Source of the DNA: QHXQ01 sp036389375
GTDB taxonomy: Bacteria > Acidobacteriota > Blastocatellia > Pyrinomonadales > Pyrinomonadaceae
Assembly: GCA_036389375.1 (NCBI GenBank)
Contig: DASVQA010000038.1
Span: 1 to 34,056 of the forward strand
Reading direction: 5' to 3'
Length of the DNA: 34,056 nt
Shown: piece by piece, positions 6,644 to 14,597 of the stretch
Layout: each line of letters opens with the position of its first letter
Position numbering within the stretch: position 1 is the stretch's first letter
Made by a program: the position numbers and the translations under genes
The notes under the pieces: model-generated
Told to the model about the DNA's origin: nothing
The model's database searches: none
What the model saw: only the letters and a program-made list of their open reading frames with translations

Positions 6644-7921
6644 TCATTCCTCGTATCGCTTGAACAATAGGGCGGCGTTTGTGCCGCCGAAGCCGAAGCT
6701 GTTGGAGAGCGCGTAATTGATATGCGCTTCGCGCGGCTCGTTCGGCACGTAGTCGAGATCGCATTCCGGGTCAGGGTTGACGTAGTTGATCGTGGGCGGG
6801 AGCATGTTGCGCTGAATCGCCAGCACGGAGAAGACCGCTTCGATGCCGCCCGCCGCGCCGAGCAGGTGGCCGGTCATAGACTTCGTCGAACTGACCGCCA
6901 ATTTGTAGGCGTGCGCGCCGCAGGTCTGTTTGATCGCCAGCGTCTCGAATTTGTCATTGTAGGGCGTGGAAGTGCCGTGCGCGTTGATGTAGCCGACCTC
7001 GTCGGGGCTGACGCCGGCATCGCGGAGCGCCATCTGCATCACGCGTGTTGCGCCGGAGGCAGTCTCGTCCGGCATCGTGATGTGGAAGGCGTCCGCCGTC
7101 ATGCCGTAGCCCACCACTTCGGCGTAAATCTTCGCGCCGCGCGCCTGCGCAAACGACAACTCTTCGAGGATCAAAAGCCCTGCGCCTTCGCCGATGACGA
7201 AACCATCGCGGTCGCGCTCGAAGGGGCGCGAGGCGTGTGCCGGATCGTCGTTGCGCGTCGAGAGCGCACGCATCGAGGCGAAGCCCGCGACGGCCATCGG
7301 CGTAATGGCCGATTCAGCGCCGCCGCAGATCATCACGTCGGCGTCGCCGCGCTGGATGATCTTGTAGCTATCACCGATGGCGTGCGCGCCGGCCGAGCAG
7401 GCGGTGGCGGTGGCGGAATTTGGCCCTTTCGCGCCCGTGCGGATCGAGACCTGACCGGCCGCCAGATTCACAATCGCTGACGGAATGAAGAAGGGCGAGA
7501 CGCGACCGGGGCCGTCTTTCAACAGCTTCTCGTGCTCGCGTTCGATGGCCCAGAAGTCGCCGATGCCGCTGCTGATGTAAGTGCCGACGCGTTCCGCATT
7601 ATCGGCCGTCACTTTAAGCCCGCTATCGCCCATCGCTTCGTCGGCGGCGGCGATGGCGTAGTGGATAAACGACCCCATCTTGCGCGCCTCTTTTTTCTCG
7701 ACGAACTTGAGCGGGTCGAAGTCATGCACCTCGGCGGCGATGCGGACGGGAAACTTTGTGGTGTCGAACTTGTGGATGTAATCCACGCCGCTCTTGCCCG
7801 CCATCAGCGCAGCCCAAGTGGACTCGACGCTCAAACCGATCGGCGTGATCAGCCCCAGTCCCGTGACAACGACGCGACGTTTCAAGATGTACTGCTCCTG
7901 CTTGAGAGAACTGTTAGCCAT
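6644..7921 (-). CDS. fabF: 3-oxoacyl-ACP synthase II
   Basis: A 425-residue beta-ketoacyl-ACP synthase II. It condenses malonyl-ACP with acyl-ACP during chain elongation. The Cys-His-His triad is visible: Cys175 in TATACSAGAHAIG, His315 in NAHGTSTPYND and His352 in SMTGHLLGAAGG. The glycine-rich end SNSFGFGGTNAALLF is typical. About 13 extra residues precede the usual KRRVVVTGLGLITPIG start; an ATG at 7921 is the only good start in frame. It follows acpP with a 167-base gap containing two strong hairpins, so message levels of acpP and fabF may differ. Confidence 0.96.
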   Translation of the reverse strand: MANSSLKQEQYILKRRVVVTGLGLITPIGLSVESTWAALMAGKSGVDYIHKFDTTKFPVRIAAEVHDFDPLKFVEKKEARKMGSFIHYAIAAADEAMGDSGLKVTADNAERVGTYISSGIGDFWAIEREHEKLLKDGPGRVSPFFIPSAIVNLAAGQVSIRTGAKGPNSATATACSAGAHAIGDSYKIIQRGDADVMICGGAESAITPMAVAGFASMRALSTRNDDPAHASRPFERDRDGFVIGEGAGLLILEELSFAQARGAKIYAEVVGYGMTADAFHITMPDETASGATRVMQMALRDAGVSPDEVGYINAHGTSTPYNDKFETLAIKQTCGAHAYKLAVSSTKSMTGHLLGAAGGIEAVFSVLAIQRNMLPPTINYVNPDPECDLDYVPNEPREAHINYALSNSFGFGGTNAALLFKRYEE

Positions 7922-8014
7922 GTTCTGACTCGGCGCGCAACCGGCTCGCCATCAATCACCGCCGGGCGCTGGAACGCAACCGACACGTCGGGCGCTTTCT
8001 AAGGACGCGCGCTG

Positions 8015-8090
8015 GTCGCGGGCGACTGTGTACATAAGCCCGCCCGCGACGAATGTGCAGCCCGGCTCGCGCGGACAACGCCGCCGGGCT
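8015..8090 (-). other. Two stem-loops between acpP and fabF
   Basis: Two perfect inverted repeats: GTCGCGGGCG (8015-8024) with CGCCCGCGAC (8041-8050), and AGCCCGGC (8059-8066) with GCCGGGCT (8083-8090). The second shares bases with the acpP stop codon. Neither is followed by a T run, so I read them as mRNA-stabilising or processing stems rather than intrinsic terminators; this would fit the high expression usual for acpP. Confidence 0.6.
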
Positions 8091-8337
8091 ACTTGTTCAT
8101 GTGCTGCTCGATATAGTTGTAGGCGTCGCGCACGCTCTGAATCTTCTCGGCGTCTTCATCCGGAATTTCAATATTGAACTCTTCCTCGAAGCGCATGACG
8201 AGTTCCACTGTGTCGAGCGAGTCTGCGCCGAGGTCGTCAATGAAGCGCGCGTTCGGCGTCACCTCGTTTTCGTCCACGCCTAATTCGTCCACGATAATCT
8301 GCTTCACCTTGTTCTCGATCTCTTGTTGATCGGGCAT
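8089..8337 (-). CDS. acpP: Acyl carrier protein
   Basis: An 82-residue acidic carrier protein with the phosphopantetheine site Ser40 in GADSLDTVELVMRFEEEF. Length and flanks (DELGVDENEVTPNARFIDDLG before; IPDEDAEKIQSVRDA after) are typical. It holds growing acyl chains for FabD, FabH and FabF. A ribosome site AGAGGAG lies in the leader, somewhat far from the ATG. In many bacteria fabG lies between fabD and acpP; here only 97 bases separate them. Confidence 0.97.
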   Translation of the reverse strand: MPDQQEIENKVKQIIVDELGVDENEVTPNARFIDDLGADSLDTVELVMRFEEEFNIEIPDEDAEKIQSVRDAYNYIEQHMNK

Positions 8338-8434
8338 GGTAATTCTGCTCCTCTGTCGCTTAAGAGTAGGAAAACTTTTTGCTGACGTTTGCGATGCACC
8401 GCATTAAACCATGCTTGCGCGCGAATTGCCACTC

Positions 8435-9376
8435 TCAATTGTCGCTTGCAAACGCCGCGCGCGTCGCCGCGAGGCTCGCACTGTCTTCAACATTCAGGCA
8501 ACGCACGGCCGGCGCGATCTGGCGCACTAACCCCGCTAAGACTTTGCCGGGGCCGACCTCGATGAAGGTTTCGACGCCGTGCATCTCGACCAACCGCTCG
8601 ATTGATTCGCGCCAGCGCACCGGCGCAGAGACCTGCCGGACGAGCGCTGCGCGGGCCGCGCTGCCCGCACGCGTCGGCGCGGCATCAACGTTCGTCACGA
8701 CCGGCACGCGCAACTCATTAAACTCAAGCTGCGCCAGACGGGCCGCCAACTGCTCCTCTGCCGGCTGCATCAACGCGCAGTGAAACGGCGCGCTCACGTT
8801 CAACTTCACAGCCTTACGCACGCCGCGCGCTTTCAACAACTCCACCGCGCGGTCAACCGCGCCCGCGTGCCCCGCGATCACAATCTGCTTGGGCGAATTG
8901 ATGTTCGCCGGGCTGCACACCTCGCCCTGCGCCGCTTCCGCGCAAGCCGCCGCAACCATGTCCGGGTCTGCCCCCAAAATCGCCGCCATCGCGCCGACGC
9001 CGACCGGCACAGCCGCCTGCATGTAACGCCCGCGCGCGCGCACCGTCCGCACCGCCGTCGTAAGCGATAACGCACCGGCCGCAACCAGCGCAGAGTATTC
9101 GCCGAGGCTGTGCCCGGCGACGTAATCAGGCGCGGGCAAACCTTCCGCCTGCATCGCACGCAAGGCCGCAATCGAAGTTGTCAAAAGCGCTGGCTGCGTG
9201 TGCTCCGTCAACTGCAACTCTTCGGCCGGCCCTGTAAAGCACAACTGCGACAGCGAGAAACCAAGCGCCTCGTCCGCCTCGGCAAACACCGCGCGCGCCG
9301 CCGGGTAATGCTCCGCGAGGTCGCGCCCCATGCCGACCGCCTGCGAACCCTGACCGGGAAAGATGTATGCGATCAT
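8435..9376 (-). CDS. fabD: Malonyl-CoA:ACP transacylase
   Basis: A 313-residue FabD, normal length. It loads malonyl groups from CoA onto ACP. It starts MIAYIFPGQGSQAVGMG with the oxyanion GQGSQ motif. The nucleophile is Ser90 in AGHSLGEYSALVAAG, and the catalytic His199 is in VSAPFHCALM. The conserved EVGPGKVLAGL lies near the C-terminus. It starts 13 bases after fabH ends, and so is probably translated from the same message. Confidence 0.96.
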   Translation of the reverse strand: MIAYIFPGQGSQAVGMGRDLAEHYPAARAVFAEADEALGFSLSQLCFTGPAEELQLTEHTQPALLTTSIAALRAMQAEGLPAPDYVAGHSLGEYSALVAAGALSLTTAVRTVRARGRYMQAAVPVGVGAMAAILGADPDMVAAACAEAAQGEVCSPANINSPKQIVIAGHAGAVDRAVELLKARGVRKAVKLNVSAPFHCALMQPAEEQLAARLAQLEFNELRVPVVTNVDAAPTRAGSAARAALVRQVSAPVRWRESIERLVEMHGVETFIEVGPGKVLAGLVRQIAPAVRCLNVEDSASLAATRAAFASDN

Positions 9377-9389
9377 GTTCGGCTCAGAG

Positions 9390-10376
9390 CTACCATCTCA
9401 TCAATACCGCGCCCCACGTGACGCCGCCGCCGAATGAAGCGAGCAGGACGAGATCGCCCGCCGCGATCTTGCCCATCTGGACGCATTCGTCGAGCGCAAT
9501 CGGGATCGAAGCCGAAGAGGTGTTGCCGTGCATGGCGATGTTGGAATAGACGCGCTCCGTGTCCACCTTCAGGTTATTCGCCACCGCGTCCGTGATGCGC
9601 TGATTCGCCTGATGCGGAATGAACAGCTTCACGTCGTCGGCCTTGTAGCCCTTCTCTTCCAGCACCTCGCGCGACACGTCCGCCATTGAGCGCACCGCGA
9701 CTTTGAACAACTCGTTTCCGCGCATCCTGTAGAAGTGCGCGCCGGCCGCGACGTTTTCCGCCGTCAACCCCATGCGCGTGCCGCCGCCGGGCGCGAATAG
9801 CTGTTCGGTGTAGCGCCCGTCCGAGCGTATGCGCGCGGCCAAGATGCCGCGCTCGCCTTCGACGGGGCCGAGCACGGCCGCGCCCGCACCGTCGCCGAAG
9901 ATGACGCACGTCGCGCGATCCGTATAGTCCACGTAGCGCGTCAGCAACTCCGCCCCGATGACGAGGGCGTAGCGCGCCTGTCCCGTCTTGATCATCGTGT
10001 TGGCGAGCGTCAGCCCATAGAGAAAACCGGAACAGGCGGCGGCGAGATCGAAGGCAGCGGCTTTGTGTGCGCCGAGTTCGGTCTGGACGATACAGCCGGT
10101 TGACGGTAAGACCTGATCTGGCGTGACGGTCGCGCAGATGAGCAGATCGATCTCGCCGGGATCAATCTTCGCGCGTTCTATCGCCTGCCGCGCGGCGCGG
10201 ACGGCGAACATCGAGGTGTATTCGCCGTCGGCGGCCTTGTGGCGCTGCTTGATGCCGGTGCGCGAGGTGATCCAATCGTCCGAGGTATCCACCATGCGCT
10301 CAAGGTCGGCGTTCGTCAAGACGCCTTCCGGGTAAGCGTGCCCCGTGCCTAAGATGCCGGCATTCACGTTCGCCAT
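9390..10376 (-). CDS. fabH: 3-oxoacyl-ACP synthase III
   Basis: A 328-residue FabH that starts fatty-acid synthesis by joining acetyl-CoA (or a branched acyl-CoA) to malonyl-ACP. The triad is present: Cys in LAAACSGFLYGL (about 115), His in FIPHQANQRI (about 255) and Asn in MHGNTSSASIP (about 285). I chose the ATG at 10376 because GGAGG lies six bases upstream; a TTG two codons earlier is possible. The upstream plsX stop lies just before this start, so the two are coupled. Confidence 0.95.
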   Translation of the reverse strand: MANVNAGILGTGHAYPEGVLTNADLERMVDTSDDWITSRTGIKQRHKAADGEYTSMFAVRAARQAIERAKIDPGEIDLLICATVTPDQVLPSTGCIVQTELGAHKAAAFDLAAACSGFLYGLTLANTMIKTGQARYALVIGAELLTRYVDYTDRATCVIFGDGAGAAVLGPVEGERGILAARIRSDGRYTEQLFAPGGGTRMGLTAENVAAGAHFYRMRGNELFKVAVRSMADVSREVLEEKGYKADDVKLFIPHQANQRITDAVANNLKVDTERVYSNIAMHGNTSSASIPIALDECVQMGKIAAGDLVLLASFGGGVTWGAVLMRW

Positions 10377-10378
10377 GT

Positions 10379-11473
10379 TCAACCTCCGACCTCTGCTGAT
10401 TCAGACTCGCGCGCGTGTGTCTCGGCCACGCCGCGCTGGATGCGTTCGTTTGCGCCGCGCTCGGAGAACTCTTTCACGATGCGGACGGCGTTGCGAATGG
10501 CGCGCGCGTTCGAGCTACCATGCCCGACAATGACGATGCGGCGCACACCCAACAGCGGTGCGCCGCCGTACTCCGAATAGTCGAGCTTCTTTTTCAAACG
10601 CTGGAACGCAGGCCGCGCCAGCACCGCGCCCGCCTTCGTCGTCGCCGACGTGCCCAACTCGCGGCGGATCATCGAGAGGAAAGCGTCCTGCAAGCCTTCG
10701 GACAGTTTGAGCATGACGTTGCCGACAAAACCGTCCGTGATGATCACGTCAACCGCGCCGGTGAATACGTCGCGCCCCTCGATGTTGCCGACGAAATTCA
10801 GGCTGCCGAGTTCGCGCAGGAGCGGAAAAGCTTCCTTCGTTAGCTCGTTGCCCTTCGCCTCTTCTTCGCCGATGCTCATCAGCCCGACGGTCGGCCGGGC
10901 GAGGCCAAGCACGGCGCGGGCGTAGGCGTCGCCCATGACGGCGAACTGGGCCATGTGGGCCGGCTTGCAGTCGGCGTTTGCGCCCACGTCCAAGAGCAGC
11001 ACAGGCTTGTTGGCTTTGGTCGGGATGAGCGCGGCGAGCGCTGGGCGGTCAACGCCGGGCAGCATGCCGAGCACCATCTTCGCCGTCGCCATCGCCGCGC
11101 CCGTGTTGCCGGCGGAGACGAAACCGTCGGCCTGTCCGTCTGCGACGAGTTTCGCGCCGATGCGCAAAGAGCTTTTGCGCTTGCGCCGCACGGACGTGGC
11201 CACAGGCTCGCCCATGCCGATCACTTCCGGCGCTTCCACGAGTTCGATCCCTCGGTCGCCCTGCCTGCGCCAACCGCAACGACGCAACTCCGGTTCGACG
11301 CGCTCAGTCTGCCCGACAAGGATAATGCCGACGCCTAAATCGCGCGCCGCCGCGAGCGCACCATCAATTTCCGGGTGCGGCGCGTTGTCGCTGCCCATGG
11401 CATCTACGACAACCTTGCCGGTCAGTTGTTGTCCGTGCTTCATCTGGCGGCGCGCAAAGTTGCTCGCGTCCAA
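10379..11473 (-). CDS. plsX: Phosphate acyltransferase PlsX
   Basis: A 364-residue PlsX making acyl-phosphate from acyl-ACP for phospholipid synthesis. Signatures: VVVDAMGSDNAPHPEIDGA at the N-terminus, FVSAGNTGAAMA, LLDVGANADCKPAHMAQFA, and IITDGFVGNVMLKLSEG. The open frame starts at a TTG (11473); an internal ATG at 11443 would give a start closer to the family norm (about ten residues before VVVDAMG), and neither has a strong ribosome site. It lies between rpmF and fabH, the canonical order in many bacteria. The C-terminal 25 residues are charged and not conserved in the family. Confidence 0.94.
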   Translation of the reverse strand: MDASNFARRQMKHGQQLTGKVVVDAMGSDNAPHPEIDGALAAARDLGVGIILVGQTERVEPELRRCGWRRQGDRGIELVEAPEVIGMGEPVATSVRRKRKSSLRIGAKLVADGQADGFVSAGNTGAAMATAKMVLGMLPGVDRPALAALIPTKANKPVLLLDVGANADCKPAHMAQFAVMGDAYARAVLGLARPTVGLMSIGEEEAKGNELTKEAFPLLRELGSLNFVGNIEGRDVFTGAVDVIITDGFVGNVMLKLSEGLQDAFLSMIRRELGTSATTKAGAVLARPAFQRLKKKLDYSEYGGAPLLGVRRIVIVGHGSSNARAIRNAVRIVKEFSERGANERIQRGVAETHARESESAEVGG

Positions 11474-11491
11474 ACCTGCCAGCGCGCCGCG

Positions 11492-11677
11492 TTAAACCTC
11501 TTGCTCGACGCGCACCACTTCGCGCCCCTTGTAGTGCCCACACTTCGGGCAGACGCGATGCGGCATGCGCGGCTCCTGACAGTTCGGGCAGAGCGTGGTC
11601 TGCGGCGCGCGCAGGGCATCGTGCGCCCGGCGCTTGCCTGTCCGCGCTTTGGAATGTCTACGTTTCGGATTCGGCAT
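11492..11677 (-). CDS. rpmF: Large ribosomal subunit protein bL32
   Basis: A 61-residue L32 starting MPNPKRRHSKARTGKRRAHD. It has a complete zinc-binding set, Cys30, Cys33, Cys43 and Cys46 (CPNC and CPKC), the Cys-plus paralogue type. It is preceded by AAGGAG five bases before the ATG. Coupling with DUF177, plsX and fab genes is the classic arrangement linking ribosome and membrane synthesis. Confidence 0.97.
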   Translation of the reverse strand: MPNPKRRHSKARTGKRRAHDALRAPQTTLCPNCQEPRMPHRVCPKCGHYKGREVVRVEQEV

Positions 11678-11696
11678 AATTACTCCTTAAAGATAA

Positions 11697-11747
11697 TGAC
11701 GAGTGACGAATTTAAACCGTCTGGCTCGTCACTTGTCACTCGTCACT
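11697..11747. repeat. Fold-back heptamer repeat (GTGACGA type) at the DUF177-rpmF junction
   Basis: TGACGAGTGACGA at 11697-11709 is mirrored by CTCGTCACTTGTCACTCGTCACT at 11725-11747. The repeat overlaps the end of the DUF177 gene: its last codons and TGA stop lie inside the heptamers. The same unit occurs at 13596 and 15804. Confidence 0.8.
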
Positions 11748-12260
11748 TTCTTTCAACGCGGCGAGACCGGCCCAGCGCGGGTCGGTCTGTTGCTGCGCGC
11801 ACGCGCATGAGTGCTTGTTCAAATCCACGCCGCAGGTCGGGCACAGCCCCTTGCATTCCTCGCGGCACAGGCTACGCAACGGCAGCGCGAGCAATAGTTG
11901 TTCACGCACTAACTCGTCGAGGTCTATGGTCTCGCCGGTATAGACCGAGGTTTCCAGATCATCGGGTTGCAACTCGGTGCTGTCCGTCTCCTCGATTGCA
12001 TCCGGCGGATCGTAGCTCACGTCAAATTCGGCCTTGAGCGGCATGGCGACCGGCGCGAGACAGCGGTCGCAATAGACTTCGACCTCTGTGGCGACTTGGC
12101 CGTGTATGCGGACGCGTTGCCGTTTGCGACTTATCTGCCCGCGAACCTGCGCGTCTGCGAGCAGGCGTGCGCGTTCGTCTTCGAGCGGCAATTCGGCCGG
12201 GCTGTACGTGTGCGCGAAGGGCTGGCCTGCTTCGGACAGCTTATCTATTTCGATCTGCAT
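11736..12260 (-). CDS. DUF177 (YceD) family protein
   Basis: A 174-residue DUF177 protein. I chose ATG at 12260 because AGGG lies eight bases upstream; the longer GTG start at 12278 has no ribosome site. The family's conserved parts are present: cysteines in VYCDRCLAPV and the C-terminal CREECKGLCPTCGVDLNKHSC, probably a metal site, followed by DPRWAGLAAL. In bacteria and plants this family is linked to 23S rRNA accumulation, and the gene usually precedes rpmF, as here. A near-perfect sigma70 promoter lies upstream. The final residues SDE and the stop derive from the heptamer repeat. Confidence 0.9.
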   Translation of the reverse strand: MQIEIDKLSEAGQPFAHTYSPAELPLEDERARLLADAQVRGQISRKRQRVRIHGQVATEVEVYCDRCLAPVAMPLKAEFDVSYDPPDAIEETDSTELQPDDLETSVYTGETIDLDELVREQLLLALPLRSLCREECKGLCPTCGVDLNKHSCACAQQQTDPRWAGLAALKESDE

Positions 12261-12321
12261 TGGCTCGTCCCTACCCACAGGCGCGCACGCGGGAATTTAG
12301 CCACCCGCGCGCAAAAGGGCA

Positions 12322-12349
12322 ATTATAGCGGGCGCAACGCGCGTGTCAA
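12322..12349 (-). promoter_or_regulatory. Consensus sigma70 promoter for DUF177-rpmF-plsX-fab operon
   Basis: On the minus strand TTGACA (12344-12349) and TATAAT (12322-12327) are separated by 16 bases; both hexamers match the consensus exactly. It sits about 60 bases ahead of the DUF177 start and just past the stop of the TPR gene. Confidence 0.85.
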
Positions 12350-12369
12350 CGCGCGCGGGACTCAATCCG

Positions 12370-13584
12370 CTATTGCGCCGACTTGCGCAACAGCGCCGCG
12401 AGCCGCACGTCCCCACCCGTCAACAACCGCGCGCGCTCCGGACTCGCGCCGAAAAATGAACGCAGCAAAGCTTCGTCCGTGAAGCGCGCGGCGCGGTGCG
12501 AACCGTTCCCCGTAGCGTTCCGCTGCTTGCTGGTTGCGCGCGCCTGCGCGAAGGCTTTGCGCGCGCCCGCCGCATCGCCCGCCCGGCGCAGCAGCAAGCC
12601 GAGCAGGTTTAACGCTTCCGCGTAATGCTTGTCGAGCGCGCACGCCTTGTTGACGTGTTTCGTTGCGAGTTTGTCGAAGTTGAGTTGATAGGCGGCGAGC
12701 GCGACGGCGTAATGCGTCTCCGGCGCACTGTGGGCCGCAAGCGCGCGCTTGCAGGCGGCCAACGCTTCGCGCCAGCGCCCTTCATGCGCCAGCAGACGCC
12801 CGCGCGCGTAATGCAACGCGAAGCCCGACGCGCCGCCCAGACGCTCCGCCTCCGTCAGCAACGCGTACGCACCCGCAGCATCGCCCTCGTCGCCGCGCAC
12901 GAGCGCGAGCAGCAGGCAGACGCCCGCATCGGTCGGCGCGCTGGCAAAGGCGCGGGTCAGATAGCTGTGCGCCAGACGCAGTTTGCCGGTCTGGAAGAAA
13001 CGCCGGCCCAACAGCGTGTTCAGCAGCGCATGTTCGGGCGCGAGCGCGGCGGCACGCTCAAGCAGACGCCAGCCGTCGTCCGGCTTTGTCCCTTTGAGCG
13101 CCGCGAAACCTTCGTCAACAAGCTGTTTGAACTCGCGCGCCGACGCGCCGCCGTAAGCTTGCACAATCGTCGCGCGCAGTTCGTCGCGCTGCCGCGTCTG
13201 CCGCACCTCTTCCGTCGCTCGCGCGCAGTTCGCCTCCCACAGACGCTGCAACTCGCCGACCGTGATGATGCCCGCCGCGCTCAGCATGGCGATGAGCGAT
13301 TCGAGCAGCATGTGTTCGCGCGAGACGATCTGCGCCTGCTGCGAGAGCAATTCCGTGCCGCGTTCCAGATGACCGATGACGCGTGTGAGACTGTTCTCCA
13401 TCAGCGAGAGGCGTTCGACCACCAGCGCCTCGTGCTGCCCCGCCGCCAGCGCGTCCTCTTCAAACCTGAGCGCCGACGGCTCGACCACCAGCATCAAACG
13501 CGTCCCGCATTGCCCGCACAATTCCTCACCCAGCGGATTGACCGCCCGGCAACGCTGACAACGAATCTGCTGATGGCTTCTCAT
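12370..13584 (-). CDS. Zinc-ribbon and TPR protein of unknown function
   Basis: A 404-residue protein. I take ATG at 13584 (MRSHQQIRCQRC); the longer frame upstream is translated repeat DNA. Residues about 8-28 form a zinc ribbon with two CxxC pairs (CQRC, CGQC). A helical linker with heptad character (residues about 45-100) follows, then TPR units from about 145 to 375 (LLERAAALAPEHALLNTLLGR, HVNKACALDKHYAEALNLLGLLLRRAGD). There is no signal peptide, so it is probably cytoplasmic. It is on the same strand as the lipid genes but is separated from the DUF177 gene by a promoter. I recognise no specific function; it may be a scaffold. Confidence 0.8.
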   Translation of the reverse strand: MRSHQQIRCQRCRAVNPLGEELCGQCGTRLMLVVEPSALRFEEDALAAGQHEALVVERLSLMENSLTRVIGHLERGTELLSQQAQIVSREHMLLESLIAMLSAAGIITVGELQRLWEANCARATEEVRQTRQRDELRATIVQAYGGASAREFKQLVDEGFAALKGTKPDDGWRLLERAAALAPEHALLNTLLGRRFFQTGKLRLAHSYLTRAFASAPTDAGVCLLLALVRGDEGDAAGAYALLTEAERLGGASGFALHYARGRLLAHEGRWREALAACKRALAAHSAPETHYAVALAAYQLNFDKLATKHVNKACALDKHYAEALNLLGLLLRRAGDAAGARKAFAQARATSKQRNATGNGSHRAARFTDEALLRSFFGASPERARLLTGGDVRLAALLRKSAQ

Positions 13585-13595
13585 TGAAAAGCGGG

Positions 13596-13664
13596 GATGA
13601 GTGACAAGTGACGAGTTAAGCACTTGTCTTATCTCGGCACTCGGCACTTGTCACTTGTCACTGT
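13596..13664. repeat. Fold-back heptamer repeat (GTGACAA/GTGACGA type) between hydroxyacyl-CoA dehydrogenase and TPR genes
   Basis: GATGAGTGACAAGTGACGAG (from 13596) pairs with CACTCGGCACTTGTCACTTG and following bases (13638-13664). The hydroxyacyl-CoA dehydrogenase gene ends inside the element: its final SDK and stop are repeat sequence. The right edge CACTTGTCACTGTAGTT is shared with the element at 15804. Confidence 0.8.
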
Positions 13665-14505
13665 AGTTATAGAATCCGCGCCCGGACTTGCGGCCGAGCC
13701 AGCCGGCGTCAACGTACTTTTTCAGGAGCGGGCAGGCCCGGTATTTAGGGTCGCCCAGTTCCGTGTGCAGGACGTTGAGGATGGCCAGACAGACATCGAG
13801 GCCGATGAAGTCAGCGAGCGTGAGCGGCCCCATCGGGTGATTCATGCCGAGTTTCATGATGCCATCGATTGACTCGCGCGTGGCGACGCCTTCGTAGAGC
13901 GCGAAGATGGCCTCGTTGATCATCGGCATCAGGACGCGGTTGGAGACGAAGCCGGGCGCATCGTTGCATTCGAGTGCGGTCTTGCCGAGTTGCTCGCAGA
14001 GCGCGCGCGTGCGCTCGTACGTCTCGTCCGACGTGGCGATGCCGCGTATCACTTCGACCAGTTTCATCACCGGCACGGGGTTCATAAAGTGCATGCCGAT
14101 GACTTTGTCGGGGCGATGCGTGGCCGCGCCAAGTTTGGTGATCGAGATGGACGAGGTGTTGGAAGCGAGAATGGCGTCCGCGCCGGTCAACTCGTCGAGC
14201 GTGCGGAAGATGTTCGCCTTCACGCCCACGTCTTCCGTCACGGCTTCGATCACGAACTGCGCGTCTTTGAGATCGTTCAGGTTCGTCGTCAGTTGCACGC
14301 GTTCGATGATGGTCTGCTTCTCTGCCTCCGCGAGCCGGGCCTTGTCCACGTCGCGTTGCAGGCTGCGCTCAATCGCCGCGCGCCCCCGTTGCAGCAACTC
14401 GTCCGTCACGTCGCGCATGACTACCGTGTAACCGGCCCGCGCGCACACCTGCGCGATGCCGTTGCCCATCGTGCCCGCGCCGATTACGCCGATTACTTCA
14501 GCCAC
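13651..14505 (-). CDS. 3-hydroxybutyryl-CoA / 3-hydroxyacyl-CoA dehydrogenase
   Basis: A 284-residue NAD-dependent enzyme, normal length for the short monofunctional type. The NAD site is GVIGAGTMGNGIAQV at residues 6-20. EAVTEDVGVK and NTSSISITKL follow, with the catalytic His in GMHFMNPVPVMKLVEVI and the C-terminal NHPMGPLTLADFIGLDVCLAI. It oxidises 3-hydroxyacyl-CoA to 3-oxoacyl-CoA, the step before thiolase, and the thiolase gene lies upstream on the same strand. The start is a GTG with GGGAG five bases upstream. It could serve butyrate-type metabolism or beta-oxidation. The last codons come from a repeat. Confidence 0.93.
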   Translation of the reverse strand: MAEVIGVIGAGTMGNGIAQVCARAGYTVVMRDVTDELLQRGRAAIERSLQRDVDKARLAEAEKQTIIERVQLTTNLNDLKDAQFVIEAVTEDVGVKANIFRTLDELTGADAILASNTSSISITKLGAATHRPDKVIGMHFMNPVPVMKLVEVIRGIATSDETYERTRALCEQLGKTALECNDAPGFVSNRVLMPMINEAIFALYEGVATRESIDGIMKLGMNHPMGPLTLADFIGLDVCLAILNVLHTELGDPKYRACPLLKKYVDAGWLGRKSGRGFYNYSDK

Positions 14506-14597
14506 TCTGTCTCCCGCTCCAAAGTTAAAACCATCAAGCCAGCCCAGCGAAGCAGACTCGCCTCTGCGCCATTATGGCCTGTCGGTGAATTTATCTA

